Shown here: positions 42,466 through 53,055 of the stretch, piece by piece
Layout: each line of letters opens with the position of its first letter
Numbering within the stretch: the stretch's first letter is position 1
Assembly (NCBI GenBank): GCA_034359265.1
Contig: CP136895.1
Location: 7,132,501-7,196,500, forward strand
Direction: 5' to 3'
Length of the DNA stretch: 64,000 nucleotides
DNA from: Canna indica
Lineage: Eukaryota > Streptophyta > Magnoliopsida > Zingiberales > Cannaceae
Translations under genes and position numbers: made by a program
Notes under the pieces: generated by a model
Told to the model about the DNA's origin: nothing
What the model saw: only the letters and a program-made list of their open reading frames with translations
The model's database searches: none

Positions 42466-44001
42466 ATGTCTGGTCGTGGTTATCGACGCAGGAGAGCTTC
42501 GGAGTCTTCGATCGGTGAGACTCCAGCACTTACTCATGCTGCTGATCCTCCTGTTGCTGATCCTCATGAGGATGATACTGCCGAGGCTAGTACATCCAGA
42601 CGCAGGCGGCCACGCGGGCCGAACAGGTGGCAGCCTCCACCAGCCACAGAGTCACGTAGATTGATTAGCGTGATTGGGGAGCGGTAATATGTCATGAATT
42701 ATGAATCATTACAAATTCATTATATCATAATATAATATTAAAATTTATTTTTGTTGTGCAGGTTCGAGCAAGAAGAAGTGCCGAGGAGCATTTCTTCTAC
42801 TATTCGACGATACATGCACGGGGCATGGCCTACGTGGTCTCACGTGCCTAGCGAGCACATCGACATGTTATGGCGCGAGTTTGAGGCACGTATTATTATT
42901 ATTTTTTACATGCATGATGATATATTAATATTGGTACTGATATTATTATTTTGCAGGCTCGCTATACATGGGCCGAGGACCAGAGGCCCTTCATTTACGC
43001 TGCCTGGGAGGCTATTTCCCGGGCAAGGTACAACGGACAGTTGGGGCAGGCTCGGTCCCAAGCGATGGCCCGAGCTGGGACCACTAACATCGCGGAGACT
43101 CGGGGATACGACCCCGGTTGGATTACTCCGGATATATGGGACCAGCTCGTGGGGATATGGTCGACGGATCGATGGCAGGAGGTTTCACGGAATGCGGCTA
43201 GAAATCGCATTTCGGGGGTAGCAGCGCGTCACACCGGCGGCTCTATTGCATTTGTAGTGCACGCGAACCGTATAGTAAGTATATCTTTTAATTATATATT
43301 TTATTTGTTACTATATGTACTAATTAATGTATTTGTTTTGTAAATGTAGACGACGGTGTCGGATGACGGGACTGTCCAGCGACCCTCCCCGATGGCGGTG
43401 TTTGAGCGGACTCATCGTCGAGCACATGGGATGAGGGAGTACATCGACAACCGCGCTGCACACATTGTGGTAATTATATATTTGTTTAAATTATTCATTA
43501 TATATTTATAATTTAAGTTTTATGATAAATATTAAACAAAAAATCAAACTCGAGTAGGAGACGTACAGCCAGACGGTGGTGCAGCGCGGGGGTACCCCCG
43601 AGGACTTTGACGCAGCATCGTGGGTCGAGGCCGCAGGTGGCTGGGACCATGGTCGCGTATATGGCTTCGCAGATAGTGGTCATGCGCGAGCCGTGCTAGG
43701 GCCACTTGGGGCACCGACCCCTCCGGTCGCTGGTGAGCGGCCGTCCACCTCTAGATCCAGTTATGTTCATAGTAGCAGAATAAGGACTCTAGAGGAGACG
43801 ATCGCGCGTCAGACTGAGATGATGGAGCACCAGAGTCAGATGATGGCGGATATACAATCTATGCTACGCAACATGTCAGGTCATCCCGAAGCAGGCATCT
43901 CTTTGGCATCATCTAATCCATCGTCCTCGAGTCAGTCCACGCCGGTGTACACTCAAGCACTCCAGACCCCGCCATATGATCCAAACCATCCTCCATCGTG
44001 A
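42466..44001 (+). CDS. TNPA-like protein of CACTA B (Transposase_24 type), five exons
   Basis: Exons: 42466-42683, 42762-42885, 42957-43274, 43350-43469 and 43558-44001. All five are open and in phase, giving about 407 aa. Parts: basic N-terminus (MSGRGYRRRR), Ala/Asp-rich linker, RRRRPRGPNRWQ, FEQEEVPRSISSTIRRYMHG, WPTWSHVPSEH, YTWAEDQRPFIYAAWEAISR, VFERTHRRAHG, RGGTPEDFDAASWVEAAGGW, then a coiled-coil-like ARQTEMMEHQSQMMAD and a Ser/Pro-rich end. Introns 1, 3 and 4 have GT-AG ends. The in-phase donor of intron 2 would be GCACGT, and the nearest GT breaks the frame, so function is uncertain. TNPA-like proteins bind subterminal repeats and assist the transposase. Confidence 0.75.
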
Positions 44002-44284
44002 TCGTGAGATTTTTTGTTTGGATATTGAACTTGTTACTGAGATATTGAACTTGTTTAACTTATTTTGTTTGGATATTGATACTTCAATTTTGCATTTGAA
44101 TTGTTTTTATACTATCGTGGATAATTATCAATATAAATATAATTGTTTTGATGTATATCTTGGTGTGTTTGTGATCTGTGAATGAATGTGTGTATGAGGG
44201 TATGGGTGTGTGAGTTATGTATCAGATAATGTATCAATGTATCAATGGAAATTTTCAATTTTCAATTTTTTTGTTTCCAGGTAT

Positions 44285-44655
44285 ACGTCATCAGCAACGG
44301 CTTTCCCACGGCCGTCCGTGGGAAAGCCATTGCTAAAAGTGTATCGAAAGTCATTGCTGATGACCTACAGCAACAGTTTAGTGACGGGGTTTTACTAACG
44401 GCGTTGCTACGGACTCAGCGGCCGTTGCTATTAATATTATCCGCAACGGCTCCGGGTCTGTGGCAAAACCGTTGCTGATAATGTTTTTAGCGACGACCCG
44501 AGCGGCCGTTGCTGATAATGTTTTAAGCGACGACCCGAGCGGTCGTTGCTGATCCGTTGCTAAGTCATCAGCAACGCGACTTTCTGTCACGGCTCTATTG
44601 CAACGGCGCGGCCGTTGCTGATGCTCTTCAGCAACGGCTCAGCAACGACACCATT
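44285..44655 (+). repeat. Subterminal repeats, 3' end of CACTA B
   Basis: Degenerate AGCAACGGC/GCCGTTGCT units, for example CGTTGCTGATAATGTTTTAGCGACG, up to the right terminus. Confidence 0.8.
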
Positions 44656-46481
44656 TTTCTAGTAGTGTTTATTAAATTAATGTTAATGTTAAATATTCAT
44701 CGGTAATAATATTTAATTTTTTGCAGGCTCATTATACATGGTCGGAGGACCAGACCACTTTGTGGAGACTGCATGGGAGCGTGTTGCCCGCGCTCGCTAT
44801 AACGGGCTGCTTCAGCGAGCCCATCAGACCGTGATGAGATGGCTGGAGGCCACACAGATAGGGCAGACTCGGGGACACGCCCCCGAGTGGATTCCTGGCC
44901 CTGTGTGGGACCAGCTTGTTGAGCGGTGGGCCACACCTGAGTGGCAGGAGGTCTCCCAGATTGCGTCGAGAAACTGCATGTCCGGGGGGGACGGCACAGG
45001 CGCGCGCCACATAGGTGGCTCCATCTCTTTTGCGGTTCATGAGCGTCGTATGATATGTATAATTTAATTATTTTTAATTAAATTATATATTATGTATAAT
45101 AATACTAATGTATTTATTTTCTAATATAAGACACGTGTGACGGAGGACGACACCGTCCAACGCCCGTCGATAATGGAGGTGTTTGAGCGCACCCACCGTC
45201 GTCGACGAGGAGCGGAGGACTACGTTGATAGTAGAGCCTCCATCATAATGGTAAATATTTATATATGTCCATTTGATTTACATAATTTTTTTTATATAGT
45301 TTATATATATTTAAAATATAAACATGTGTAGGAAACTTATACGAGGACTGTGATCGAGCGTGGAGGGACACCGGAAGAGTTCGATACATGAGCTTGGGTT
45401 GAGGCCGCAGGTGGCTAGGAGCACGGCCGTGTTTATGGCTTTGCAGACAATGGCCTTGCACGCGTCGTGCTCGGGCCACTTGGGGCATCGACCCCTCTAA
45501 CAGCGGGTGAGCGGCCCTCGATATCCCGAGCGCAGGACCAGAGCTGGATAGCAGCCATGGAGTTAGAGCTCACTCAACAAAGACATGCGATGGAGGAGCA
45601 GAGGCAGGCGATGGAGGAGCAGAGGTAGACGATGAAGGGACAAAGGCTGGCGATGGAGGAGCAAATGCAGGAGCAGAGACGAGCGAATGACGAGTTGAGA
45701 AAGACGATCCAGAACATGCAGACACTCCTCACTCGGATTACGTCCCACTCTGGCCTTCTACTGATGATGTCGTAGCCGTCGTCCTCCTTGACCCAATCGA
45801 CGCTCCCGATCCAGTCGTTGTCGACTCCACCGTAGTCGTGAGATTTTAATTAATTGTATTTTGTTTATATTTTGATACTTGGTTGCACGAGTTGATATTT
45901 TGATAATTGTTTACCTCCGATTTGAGGCTGATATTGATGATATTTATGTAAAACTTGTATGTTTGGTTTCTAATACATGTGTATGATATTTTTTTATTAT
46001 AATATGCGATTGAAAATAGTTTGTAGTCGATATATCATTGTATACAAGAATTTACAAAATTTTCAGTTTTTTCAGTTACATGATACACCTTTAGCCACGG
46101 CTTACCCACGATTCACCGTCACTAAGCCGTGGCTGAAAGCTTATCGTAAATGGCTGATGGTCTGAGCAGCACCAAATATCACGGTTGCTAATAATATCAT
46201 TGACGGGCTAGGGCCGTGGCTGATGGGTTGGTATCAGCGACAACGCCCCGAGCTATCACTGATATTTTTTAATCAACGACAGCGCATGAGGCTGTCGCTG
46301 ATGATTACGTGTGACGGCCGTGCTCGGTCGTGACAACTTATCTGAGACGCGCTCATCAGTGACAGTTGTTTGCCACGGTTGATGCCGTCCGTGATATCTA
46401 TCATCGACGGTTCAACCACAAATATAGTCATCGCTGATGACCATAATTCTAGTAGTAAAATTTGTTTTTTTGTTTTGTTTT

Positions 46482-46482
<1 letters not shown>

Positions 46483-46526
<44 letters not shown>
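46483..46526 (+). repeat. (GA)22 microsatellite
   Basis: Uninterrupted AG dinucleotides just right of CACTA D. Confidence 0.97.
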
Positions 46527-46528
<2 letters not shown>

Positions 46529-46989
46529 TGCTCAATATTTGAAAAAGAAAATTTTAGAGAGTCCATATGGAGATCGAGAGAGACAGAGAGAGAATAAAGC
46601 AACAAAGCAGCACTTGCTTTATTCTTGGAAAATAATTGGAAGATGAGAGAGTGAAGTTGCTTTATTTGTGGAAAAAATGGGAGAGTCCATATCGAGATTG
46701 AGAGAGGGAGAATAATGGTGCTTTGTTTTTGGAAAACAAATGGAATAGATGAGATAGTGTGTGTATGTGTCATCATGATGAGATGGTAAAGTAAAAGGAG
46801 ATATTGGATTGCTGGGCAAAGATTGATTCCTCTTGTATTGAATCATTGATTCCTCTTGTAAAAGGAGATATTTTTTTTCAAGTAAAGGTAGACTACACTG
46901 AAATTTGAACGTTTAAATTAATAATAGTTGCGAATTCATTAAATTCATTGATCTTCCCACAGAAGATAAACCAGGACTCTCTCTGCTGG
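46527..46989. other. Spacer with a diverged 124-bp duplication; no gene seen
   Basis: GAGAGTCCATATGGAGATCG (46556) recurs as GAGAGTCCATATCGAGATTG (46680) together with TTGCTTTATT and TTGGAAAA blocks. TTGATTCCTCTTGTA also occurs twice (46825 and 46847). No coding evidence. Confidence 0.5.
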
Positions 46990-47737
46990 TTGATATGTTA
47001 CCACACAATTCTAAACTCTTTTTGAGTGCTTCCAATTCTTTGCTTAAAGTGCTAGAGGAAACATTAATTAATTTGGTGTTGGTTGATGTGTGTCAACCTC
47101 AAGATGACATATATGTTTTAAATGGTGGCCAAAAGCTAAGACTCAATGGATCTACGAAGGGAATCTAAATAAGCTTACTTCCATCATGTTATCACAATGC
47201 GTAGAAGAATTAATCATATCTTTTCATAGTTTTGCTCTTCATGATGACAATGACATACCGCTAGAGTTTGTGAAACACGTACTATTCTCTCTTATGGTCC
47301 CTTGCCCAAAATAATACGAATCATAACCTTGTGTGGCCTTCCTTTTACACTCCTCATCCAAGCATGATTGATGCATTACTGAAACCTTTTGATTCCCAAA
47401 AAATTTGGGACACTGTAAAATCTATGAAGAATGGGAAGAGCCCTACCTTTAATGGCTTTACTGCTAAATTCTTTAAATACTATTTGCCCATCATCTCAGA
47501 AACGTTCTCTCAGTGTATTCATGACTTATATTATTTCGAGACATTTCCCCTTGAATGGAATTAGACTCATTTCCCCCTGAATGGAATCAGGCTCTTATCT
47601 CTTTGAATGGAATAAAACTAATTTCCTACTTGAATGGAATCAGACTTATCTTACATTCATCCCTAAATGCCAAACTCCAAAACAAGTCAAAGATTTTCCC
47701 CTGAACAATCTACCTTTGCCTTTGTTAAAGACATGAG
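46990..47737 (+). pseudogene. L1-type LINE reverse transcriptase fragment
   Basis: WIYEGNLNKL (about 47150) is the typical linker before the RT. Then come KPFDSQKIWDTVKSMKNGKS, PTFNGFTAKFFKYYLPIISE, FETFPLEWN and, after a tandem repeat, TFIPKCQTPKQVKDFP. These match the first blocks of the non-LTR reverse transcriptase (KSPGPDGFT, LIPK..NP....DFRPISL). The frame is broken and the YADD catalytic block is absent. The fragment ends where the gypsy LTR starts at 47738. Confidence 0.82.
47540..47655 (+). repeat. Four tandem 29-bp units inside the LINE fragment
   Basis: TTGAATGGAAT.AGACT..TTTCC-like units repeat four times at the position encoding PLEWNQT, a secondary expansion of LINE sequence. 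Confidence 0.8.
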
Positions 47738-48970
47738 TGTCACGCCCCAACTCAGGGTCACGCGATCGATCAGGAATACACGTCGTACCCTGAAGCCTAT
47801 TACAACACATGCACATGCACAATAGAGGAAAACTCAACATGCAGAACATAATCAGCAGTACTCAATAATGTACCATGCCAATGACCAAGTGCAACACAAC
47901 AAGACCAATAGAGTGCATGTACAATATGCCGATACATTATCCGACTCTACTATAACTACGACACGATATGACTTGGTGAGCTTACATCTCCAATCGCACA
48001 TCCAAGTACTAGTGTACCTCTATTGGCTAGAGCCTGCAATAAACAAGAAGAAAGAGGAGAGTTCATACGAACCCAGTGAGTGGCTCAGACTGAGCCTCCG
48101 CTAAGTCGAAACATGCAATAAATAAGCATAGTGAGGATAGACATGAGTATGCTAATAACCATATAAACAACTCATATGCGGAAGCCAATCAACGACCACA
48201 ATAAAGTGGTGAGCATGAAGTAAACAATCACACGGGTCGATCATTAGAATATTCCTCTATCGAGCTTCCCATCCCGGGCCTTCTGAGCTAGCTAGGAAGA
48301 CCGACTAGCCTCTATGCCCTCTCTGGTTGGGAATATCCCTCCAACCAATGTCACTCCATGTCAGTCGTCAGTGTGACTCTCTGATGAGCTTCCCGGTCTA
48401 TAAATCATACTCGCTGAGTCGGGCATTAGCTTAGCATACTAATGCGCTCCTCGGCCCAGTCATCTATCAAACACAAGCACAACCATAGCAATTGAAAATA
48501 TACACATATGCTCACAATCATATAACTCGTGTCGGTGTGGCCTTTCATCGAACACTCCGAGTGCACTCATAAGTGCACCCAACTCGGCCCTTCTCTCGAG
48601 CCCAAAATACCTGACCAGACACCACCTAATATCAGATTCAACCAGTGTTTCAACTCAGCCATGGAAACATTCAATCGACCCGAGAATCTCGATGACAAAA
48701 ACCAAGCACTAGGCTGGAATTTCCACATGCCAAATTGAAATTTTAGAAACCAGTATTAAACTTACTAAGCTGAAATTTTTAGTAACAAGTGCATAACCTC
48801 TCAACTAAAGTTTTTAGCATCAGAACATATTTCTAAACAAAAACTTTCAGCATCCAAAATGTATTCACAACTCAGGAATTTTTAGCATCGACATGTATAG
48901 GTTAAAGTAAAAATTTCAGCAAGCATGCAATTGATACATGCAAGCTGGAAATTTTTGCTCCTAATCACAC
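47738..48970 (-). mobile_element. Ty3/gypsy LTR, part 1 (distal half)
   Basis: Begins TGTCACGCCCCAACTC, a common start for plant chromovirus-type LTRs, and runs through repeats of (G)AAATTTTTAGCA to 48970, where the TRIM/Sirevirus composite interrupts it. Its other half is 61156-61981, with the same AAATTTTCAGCA motifs. Orientation is inferred from the polypurine tract and pol remnant right of 61981. The target duplication is not testable because the element's other LTR lies outside the window. Confidence 0.8.
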
Positions 48971-48975
48971 TCACT
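48971..48975. repeat. Left 5-bp target duplication TCACT of the composite retroelement
   Basis: TCACT here and at 61156-61160. Removing the sequence between them rejoins the gypsy LTR smoothly. Confidence 0.7.
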
Positions 48976-49194
48976 TGTTGGCGTGTAAGCCTGCGTACCG
49001 AGTCATCAATCGCCTCGTGGCGAGGCCTGGCGGGCCGAGTCACACTTGAACGCCGAGGGCTCTCAGGTCTGCTATGGTATAAGGTGAAGGTGCGTCATTC
49101 CCTCAAACCAATTGGTTTGGGGGTCGTTGGTTAGCGCCGGAGTCCTGGGAGCTGGTATCAGAGTCCTGGGTTAGTGCCAGAGTCCTGGGAGTCC
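48976..49194 (+). mobile_element. TRIM-like LTR, primer binding site and leader fragment
   Basis: TGTTGGCGTGTAAGCC and onward has the look of a short TRIM-type LTR (CCTCAAACCAATTGGTTTGG). It is followed at 49153 by TGGTATCAGAG, the initiator-Met tRNA primer binding site common in plant LTR elements. It passes directly into the Sirevirus-like LTR at 49195. The LTR end before the binding site lacks a clear CA. Confidence 0.6.
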
Positions 49195-50465
49195 TGGAAA
49201 ATTTGTACTAGACCCCAAAAACTAGATTTTGATTCTTAAGGATTTTGATTTTTTAGATATTTTTATTGAATCCAAATGAGGGGTAATCCTTATATAATAT
49301 TTATGTTTTAAAGTTATTAACTTAAAGTTAATAAATATTATATATGTAGGCTTAGCGAAGACGGAACCAAAACAAACAAAGAAAACCAAGCAAACTAACA
49401 GTCTGCCTAGTTTTCGATCGACCGAATGTTATTAAAAATAGGCAGTAGCTACTTCGATCGATCGATCGGTCGACCGGATTGAGGATCGCTGAATCACGTC
49501 TCTGGGTTTAGTCTTCGGTCGACCACATCGCGGATGAGAAGAATTGCGTCTCATTCGGTCGACCCATTGGTCGACCGAACAGAGCGATTAATCTATAGAA
49601 AGCCAGCGATCGATCGTTCGGTTGATCGACGATCGAATGACATGCGATCGAATTGCGAAAACGGCTAGTTTTCCGCCTGTTGACGCGCTGTTTCTATTGC
49701 AGGGTTATAAATACCCAAATCCAGTCTTCCTTGAATAACTTTGGATCACTCTAAAAACTTCATTGAGCCATTCTTGATCATTCTAAAGCCTTTCTTGCGC
49801 CAACCTTTTGATAATCCTACTTTCCAAGATACACACATTGATTTAGCCTTCAAGATTTATCGATTCATCATCTCAAGGCATCAAGAGGAAATATGACTCA
49901 TGTTTTGAGCTAAGTATTTATTGTAGTATTTATTTGCTCTATTACTTGTATATTTTTGTGATTTCTTTCACTATATTCAAGCTTGTAAGAAGACCTAGTA
50001 TTAGGTCTTGTCTGTAAGTGGTATCCTTGATGTAGAAGGAGTAAAACCACTTGTGTAAACATAGTGTACTAAGATTAGTTGAGTTATCCCTTAGGTTGAG
50101 GTGGAAGAGTGCTCTCGGTAAGAAGGAGGAGACTTCCGGGTGTGGAAGTGTCTTAGTTGAGAGTGAGACTCTTCGAGTCAAAGTCCTCTGTGTAAGGGAA
50201 ACATCATTAATCTAGTAAACTTAGTTTGAAAATCTTAAGCGGGGTGCTTAGGTAGTGGAGTAGGCATTGGGGTCGTGCCACTATAAATTCTTATGTTTGC
50301 ATTGATATTCTGTCTGTGCTTAATTGTTTATTATTGCTTCTGCATTTAGTCACTCAACTTGTAATTTGCCTAAGTAACCAAAAAAATGATTAAAATTGGA
50401 TTTAGGCTAATTGATTAGTAAACATACTATTCATCCCTCCTCTAATGTAGTCATTTCACCCAACA
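49195..50465 (+). mobile_element. 5' LTR (5'-truncated) of a Sirevirus-like Ty1/copia element
   Basis: Direct repeat of 59927-61155, roughly 90-95% identical by eye. It ends CATTTCACCCAACA and lacks about 480 bp of the LTR's start. It contains a TATA box (TATAAATA at 49706) and clusters of CGGTCGACCG-type palindromes at 49410-49640. A degraded primer binding site (TTGTATCATCTC against TGGTATCAGAGC) follows at 50468. Confidence 0.85.
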
Positions 50466-52515
50466 CTTTGTATCATCTCCTATACCCTCTTGCTTAAATT
50501 ATAGTTGGAGTTTTGATATATGCTTAATATTAGTAGATTTTCCGCTCTTGATAAATTTTAAAAATATTTTTGATTTTTGATTTCCGGTCTCTTCGGAGAC
50601 CTATGTAGTCTGTAATGGGCTCATGCGACCTTGCGGTTTTAAATCGTAAGCTCTTTGTGGTCTTTTGGTTTTTAACCAATAGGAGGGGTTGGAGATCATG
50701 TTTTCATATTTATTATTTTTGTGATTTCTTAAAATTCGTTTTGGTATCACTTGATATCATTTAAAATGAACTTCAAACTATCTAGCAAAGATGCATTTTG
50801 AAAATGATACTTGAATCACTCTTTGCTATTTGGTTTGGTTTGGTTTGCTTGCTAAGTAGCTATATTTTCTCTAAAATATTAGTGTAGCTTACTTGCAAGT
50901 TATAAGTATTTTAAGAAGACTAATAACTAGGAAGAAAAGGGTGAGTTTGGCAAATTATCATGAATAAGGTATAACTTCGATTAATTCAAAATCTTAGTGT
51001 TATACCTCAATGTTTAAACTCAAATTATGTCTCTATACTCATGATTAGAATTGCATGTTAAACCTTTGAATTATCATGAGTATGTAGAATTTTAGCACTT
51101 AGGCAAATTTCCTTAAATGAAACTTGCTCTAGGTTGATATTCACTATTAGAGACATTCTTTTTAAGTCCAAACTAGTTAAACATGTTTAGAGATTTTATT
51201 TTTCAAATATTTCATATTTTAAGATCTCTTTGATTCATTTTGATATCATGACAACTCTTTAAAATGAATCTCCACTATCTAACATAGGTTAAGATTTTAA
51301 ATGAAATCTTGTTTGAATGAAACATGCCATAGGTAGAATTTCATCTTAGAGACTTCATTTTAAGTTGAAACTTAATAAACATATTTGAGTTCACTCATGA
51401 TTTGCTTCCATGTGACTAATCTTGAAAAATCATGAGAAAATGAATAAATTGATAATAAATTCACTTTAGGAGACTCAAAGTTGAAAAAGTTTGACATAAG
51501 TCAATAATTTGACTTAAAAATCTCATTTTGAGTTCAAACTTCACAAATATGCTTAGATTTACTCATGTTAGGTGTCCATATATTTAAATTTGAAAAACCA
51601 TGAGTACAGATTAGAATTTGATACATAGCAAATTCACGTTAACATGCTTACTTTTGAATAAAATCATGCTAAGGTAAAATTTTGACCAAATGACATCATT
51701 TTCATTTCAAACTTGATAAACATGTTTTAAATGATTATATCTTGATATCTAAAAAGTTTGAATGAAAACTGAAAACTTTTAAAAAACTTCCAATTGTTTA
51801 CGAAAATGTTATTAGAACTCAATGAATTTTAGAAAAATGAATTTTTGTTGATTCTTGAATTTGCATCTTCCTTGAAAAATCTAGTTTATGGCATAAAATT
51901 TTTAAAAATCTTGAGTATGAATGTGATTTGATTTGGATTTTTTAAAATGGATTTCAAAACTTTAAAGTATTGTTCTTTTCAAATGCTCATTTCTCAATAC
52001 TTTGGATTTTTGTTGAAATCTTTGAATGGGACTTCAAGTATGATGTTAGATTCATGTTTTTAGTATCGTTCTCATTTTGACTCGTGAAAAATCATTTCTA
52101 AAATGATTTTTGATATGTTGATCGATACATGGAAATATCATTACTTGAGCTTTATACATGATTTCTAGACTTGGAATGTATTTGTCATCTAATGCTATCA
52201 TGTATGACTTAGTCTCATATTAGATATTTGATTTTTTATCCCTTGAGTTGAGATCTCTTCATGAAAACTAATTTTAGAGTATCAATTTTGACTATAAGTT
52301 GACTTTTCTTGCCCTTTTTGATTGATGTCAAAATGAAGAGAAAAATATATGTAAAGAGGAAAAAAATATAGAAAAACCATGCATATAGATAGAGGGAGTT
52401 CTATTATATAGATATGCATGTTGATAGAGGGAGAAATCCCATGTTTGATATCCTCTATGCTTAATTGTAGATATTATTTCTTAAGGATGTTTGTTATCAT
52501 CAAAAAGAGGGAGAT
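50466..52515 (+). mobile_element. Internal region of the Sirevirus-like element, no gag or pol
   Basis: About 2 kb of AT-rich sequence without any gag, protease, integrase, RT or RNase H signal. Recurrent AAATGA.TCTC.ACTATCTA and AACTTGATAAACATG motifs suggest diverged internal repeats. It ends with the typical Sirevirus polypurine context (TTATCATCAAAAAGAGGGAG, then ATTGTTAG) at 52490-52521. The element could only have moved with proteins from relatives. Confidence 0.8.
52498..52515 (+). promoter_or_regulatory. Polypurine tract of the Sirevirus-like element
   Basis: Purine tract AAAAAGAGGGAGA right before the 3' LTR start TGTTAG at 52516. This arrangement is characteristic of Ty1/copia Sirevirus (Maximus/SIRE) elements. 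Confidence 0.85.
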
Positions 52516-52753
52516 TGTTAGCTTAAAGTTTTCAACCTTGGTCTTAATCTCGGTTTTGATGATAACAAACATGAAACTAATGTTTTATTAAGATATCTTT
52601 CAGGTTTCATATCGGTTAGCGCATGATGTCCTTAATCGAAAATATCGAAGAAATCGGGAAATCGAAAGGACGTTGGTCGACACGCTCGAATTCGTCGGGA
52701 AGTTAGAGTTTAGGTTTAGGTTGTCTTGGTTATTATATAAATCCTCATGATGA
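52516..52753 (+). mobile_element. 3' LTR of the Sirevirus-like element, first part
   Basis: Starts TGTTAGCTTAAAG and includes TTTTGATGATAACAAACATG, a conserved Sirevirus LTR start. It is interrupted after TGA (52751-52753) by CACTA C and continues at 59683. Confidence 0.88.
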
Positions 52754-52779
52754 CACTACTAGAAATTGAGTCTTCAGCA

Positions 52780-53055
52780 ACGGCTATCAGCAACGGCCGC
52801 TCAAGCCGTTGCTATTTGCAACGACATTCTTACGGCCGCCCGAGCCGTTGCAGATATGTTGTATCTGCAACGGCGTTCTAACGGACACATGAGCCGTTGC
52901 AGATTATTTTAATTATCCGCAACGGCTTTCTAACAGACAAGTGAGCCGTTGTTGATGATAACTTATTAGCAACGGCTTTCTAACGGACAAGTGAGCCGTT
53001 GCTGATGATAACTTATTAGCAACGGCTTTCTAACGGGCGAGTGAGCCGTTGCTGA
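52780..53055 (+). repeat. Subterminal palindromic repeats, 5' end of CACTA C
   Basis: Repeated AGCAACGGC...GCCGTTGCT hairpin units; two almost identical copies of TTAGCAACGGCTTTCTAACG at 52966 and 53018. A TATA box (GTTTATATAG, 53060-53069) follows. Confidence 0.85.

Larger units (their letters stand above)
37695..44667 (+). mobile_element. CACTA transposon B, 6,973 bp, plus orientation
   Basis: Begins CACTACTAGAAATTAGGTC and ends with the complement CTAGTAGTG, with target duplication TTT. Subterminal repeats fill 37715-38005 and about 44285-44650. Gene order is promoter, TNPD-like transposase, then TNPA-like gene, all on the plus strand. It is nearly collinear and highly similar with CACTA C, and inserted in CACTA D. 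TNPD is broken; the TNPA exons are open. Confidence 0.96.
37195..45775 (+). pseudogene. TNPA-like gene of CACTA D, five exons, split by CACTA B
   Basis: Exon-like blocks: about 37237-37483 (proline-rich ATIPPP/ATIPSPS repeats, then SSSRRRPRGPN), 37559-37680 (FEQEDVPRTIAGMIRKFMRG, WPTWSHVPHEH), 44727-45052 (ARARYNGLLQRAHQ, GQTRGHAPEWIPGPVWDQLV), 45131-45250 (VFERTHRRRRG) and 45332-45775 (RGGTPEEFD, WVEAAGG, VLGPLGASTPL, then a heptad-like coiled coil with repeated MEEQRQA). Defects are a frame break early in exon 3, stops in exon 5, and altered donors (ATAAGT after exon 1). CACTA B sits in the intron after exon 2. Predicted role: DNA-binding partner of the transposase. Confidence 0.8.
35097..46457 (+). 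mobile_element. CACTA transposon D (old), interrupted by CACTA B
   Basis: Termini TACTACTAGAATATATC (left) and, inverted at the right, TACTACTAGAATTATGG, flanked on both sides by AAA. Both first bases are T where CACTA elements have C. Subterminal regions carry repeated GGCCGTGGCTGAT/ATCAGCGAC motifs. After subtracting CACTA B (37695-44667 plus a 3-bp duplication) the element is about 4.4 kb. It has a deleted TNPD gene (36699-37109) and a five-exon TNPA gene (37195-45775), both decayed. It is related to A, B and C but clearly more diverged. Confidence 0.85.

Noticed and set aside
46273..46776. 167-codon minus-strand frame with a Ser-Leu run
   Set aside because: Includes the (GA)n microsatellite and the CACTA D terminus; not coding.
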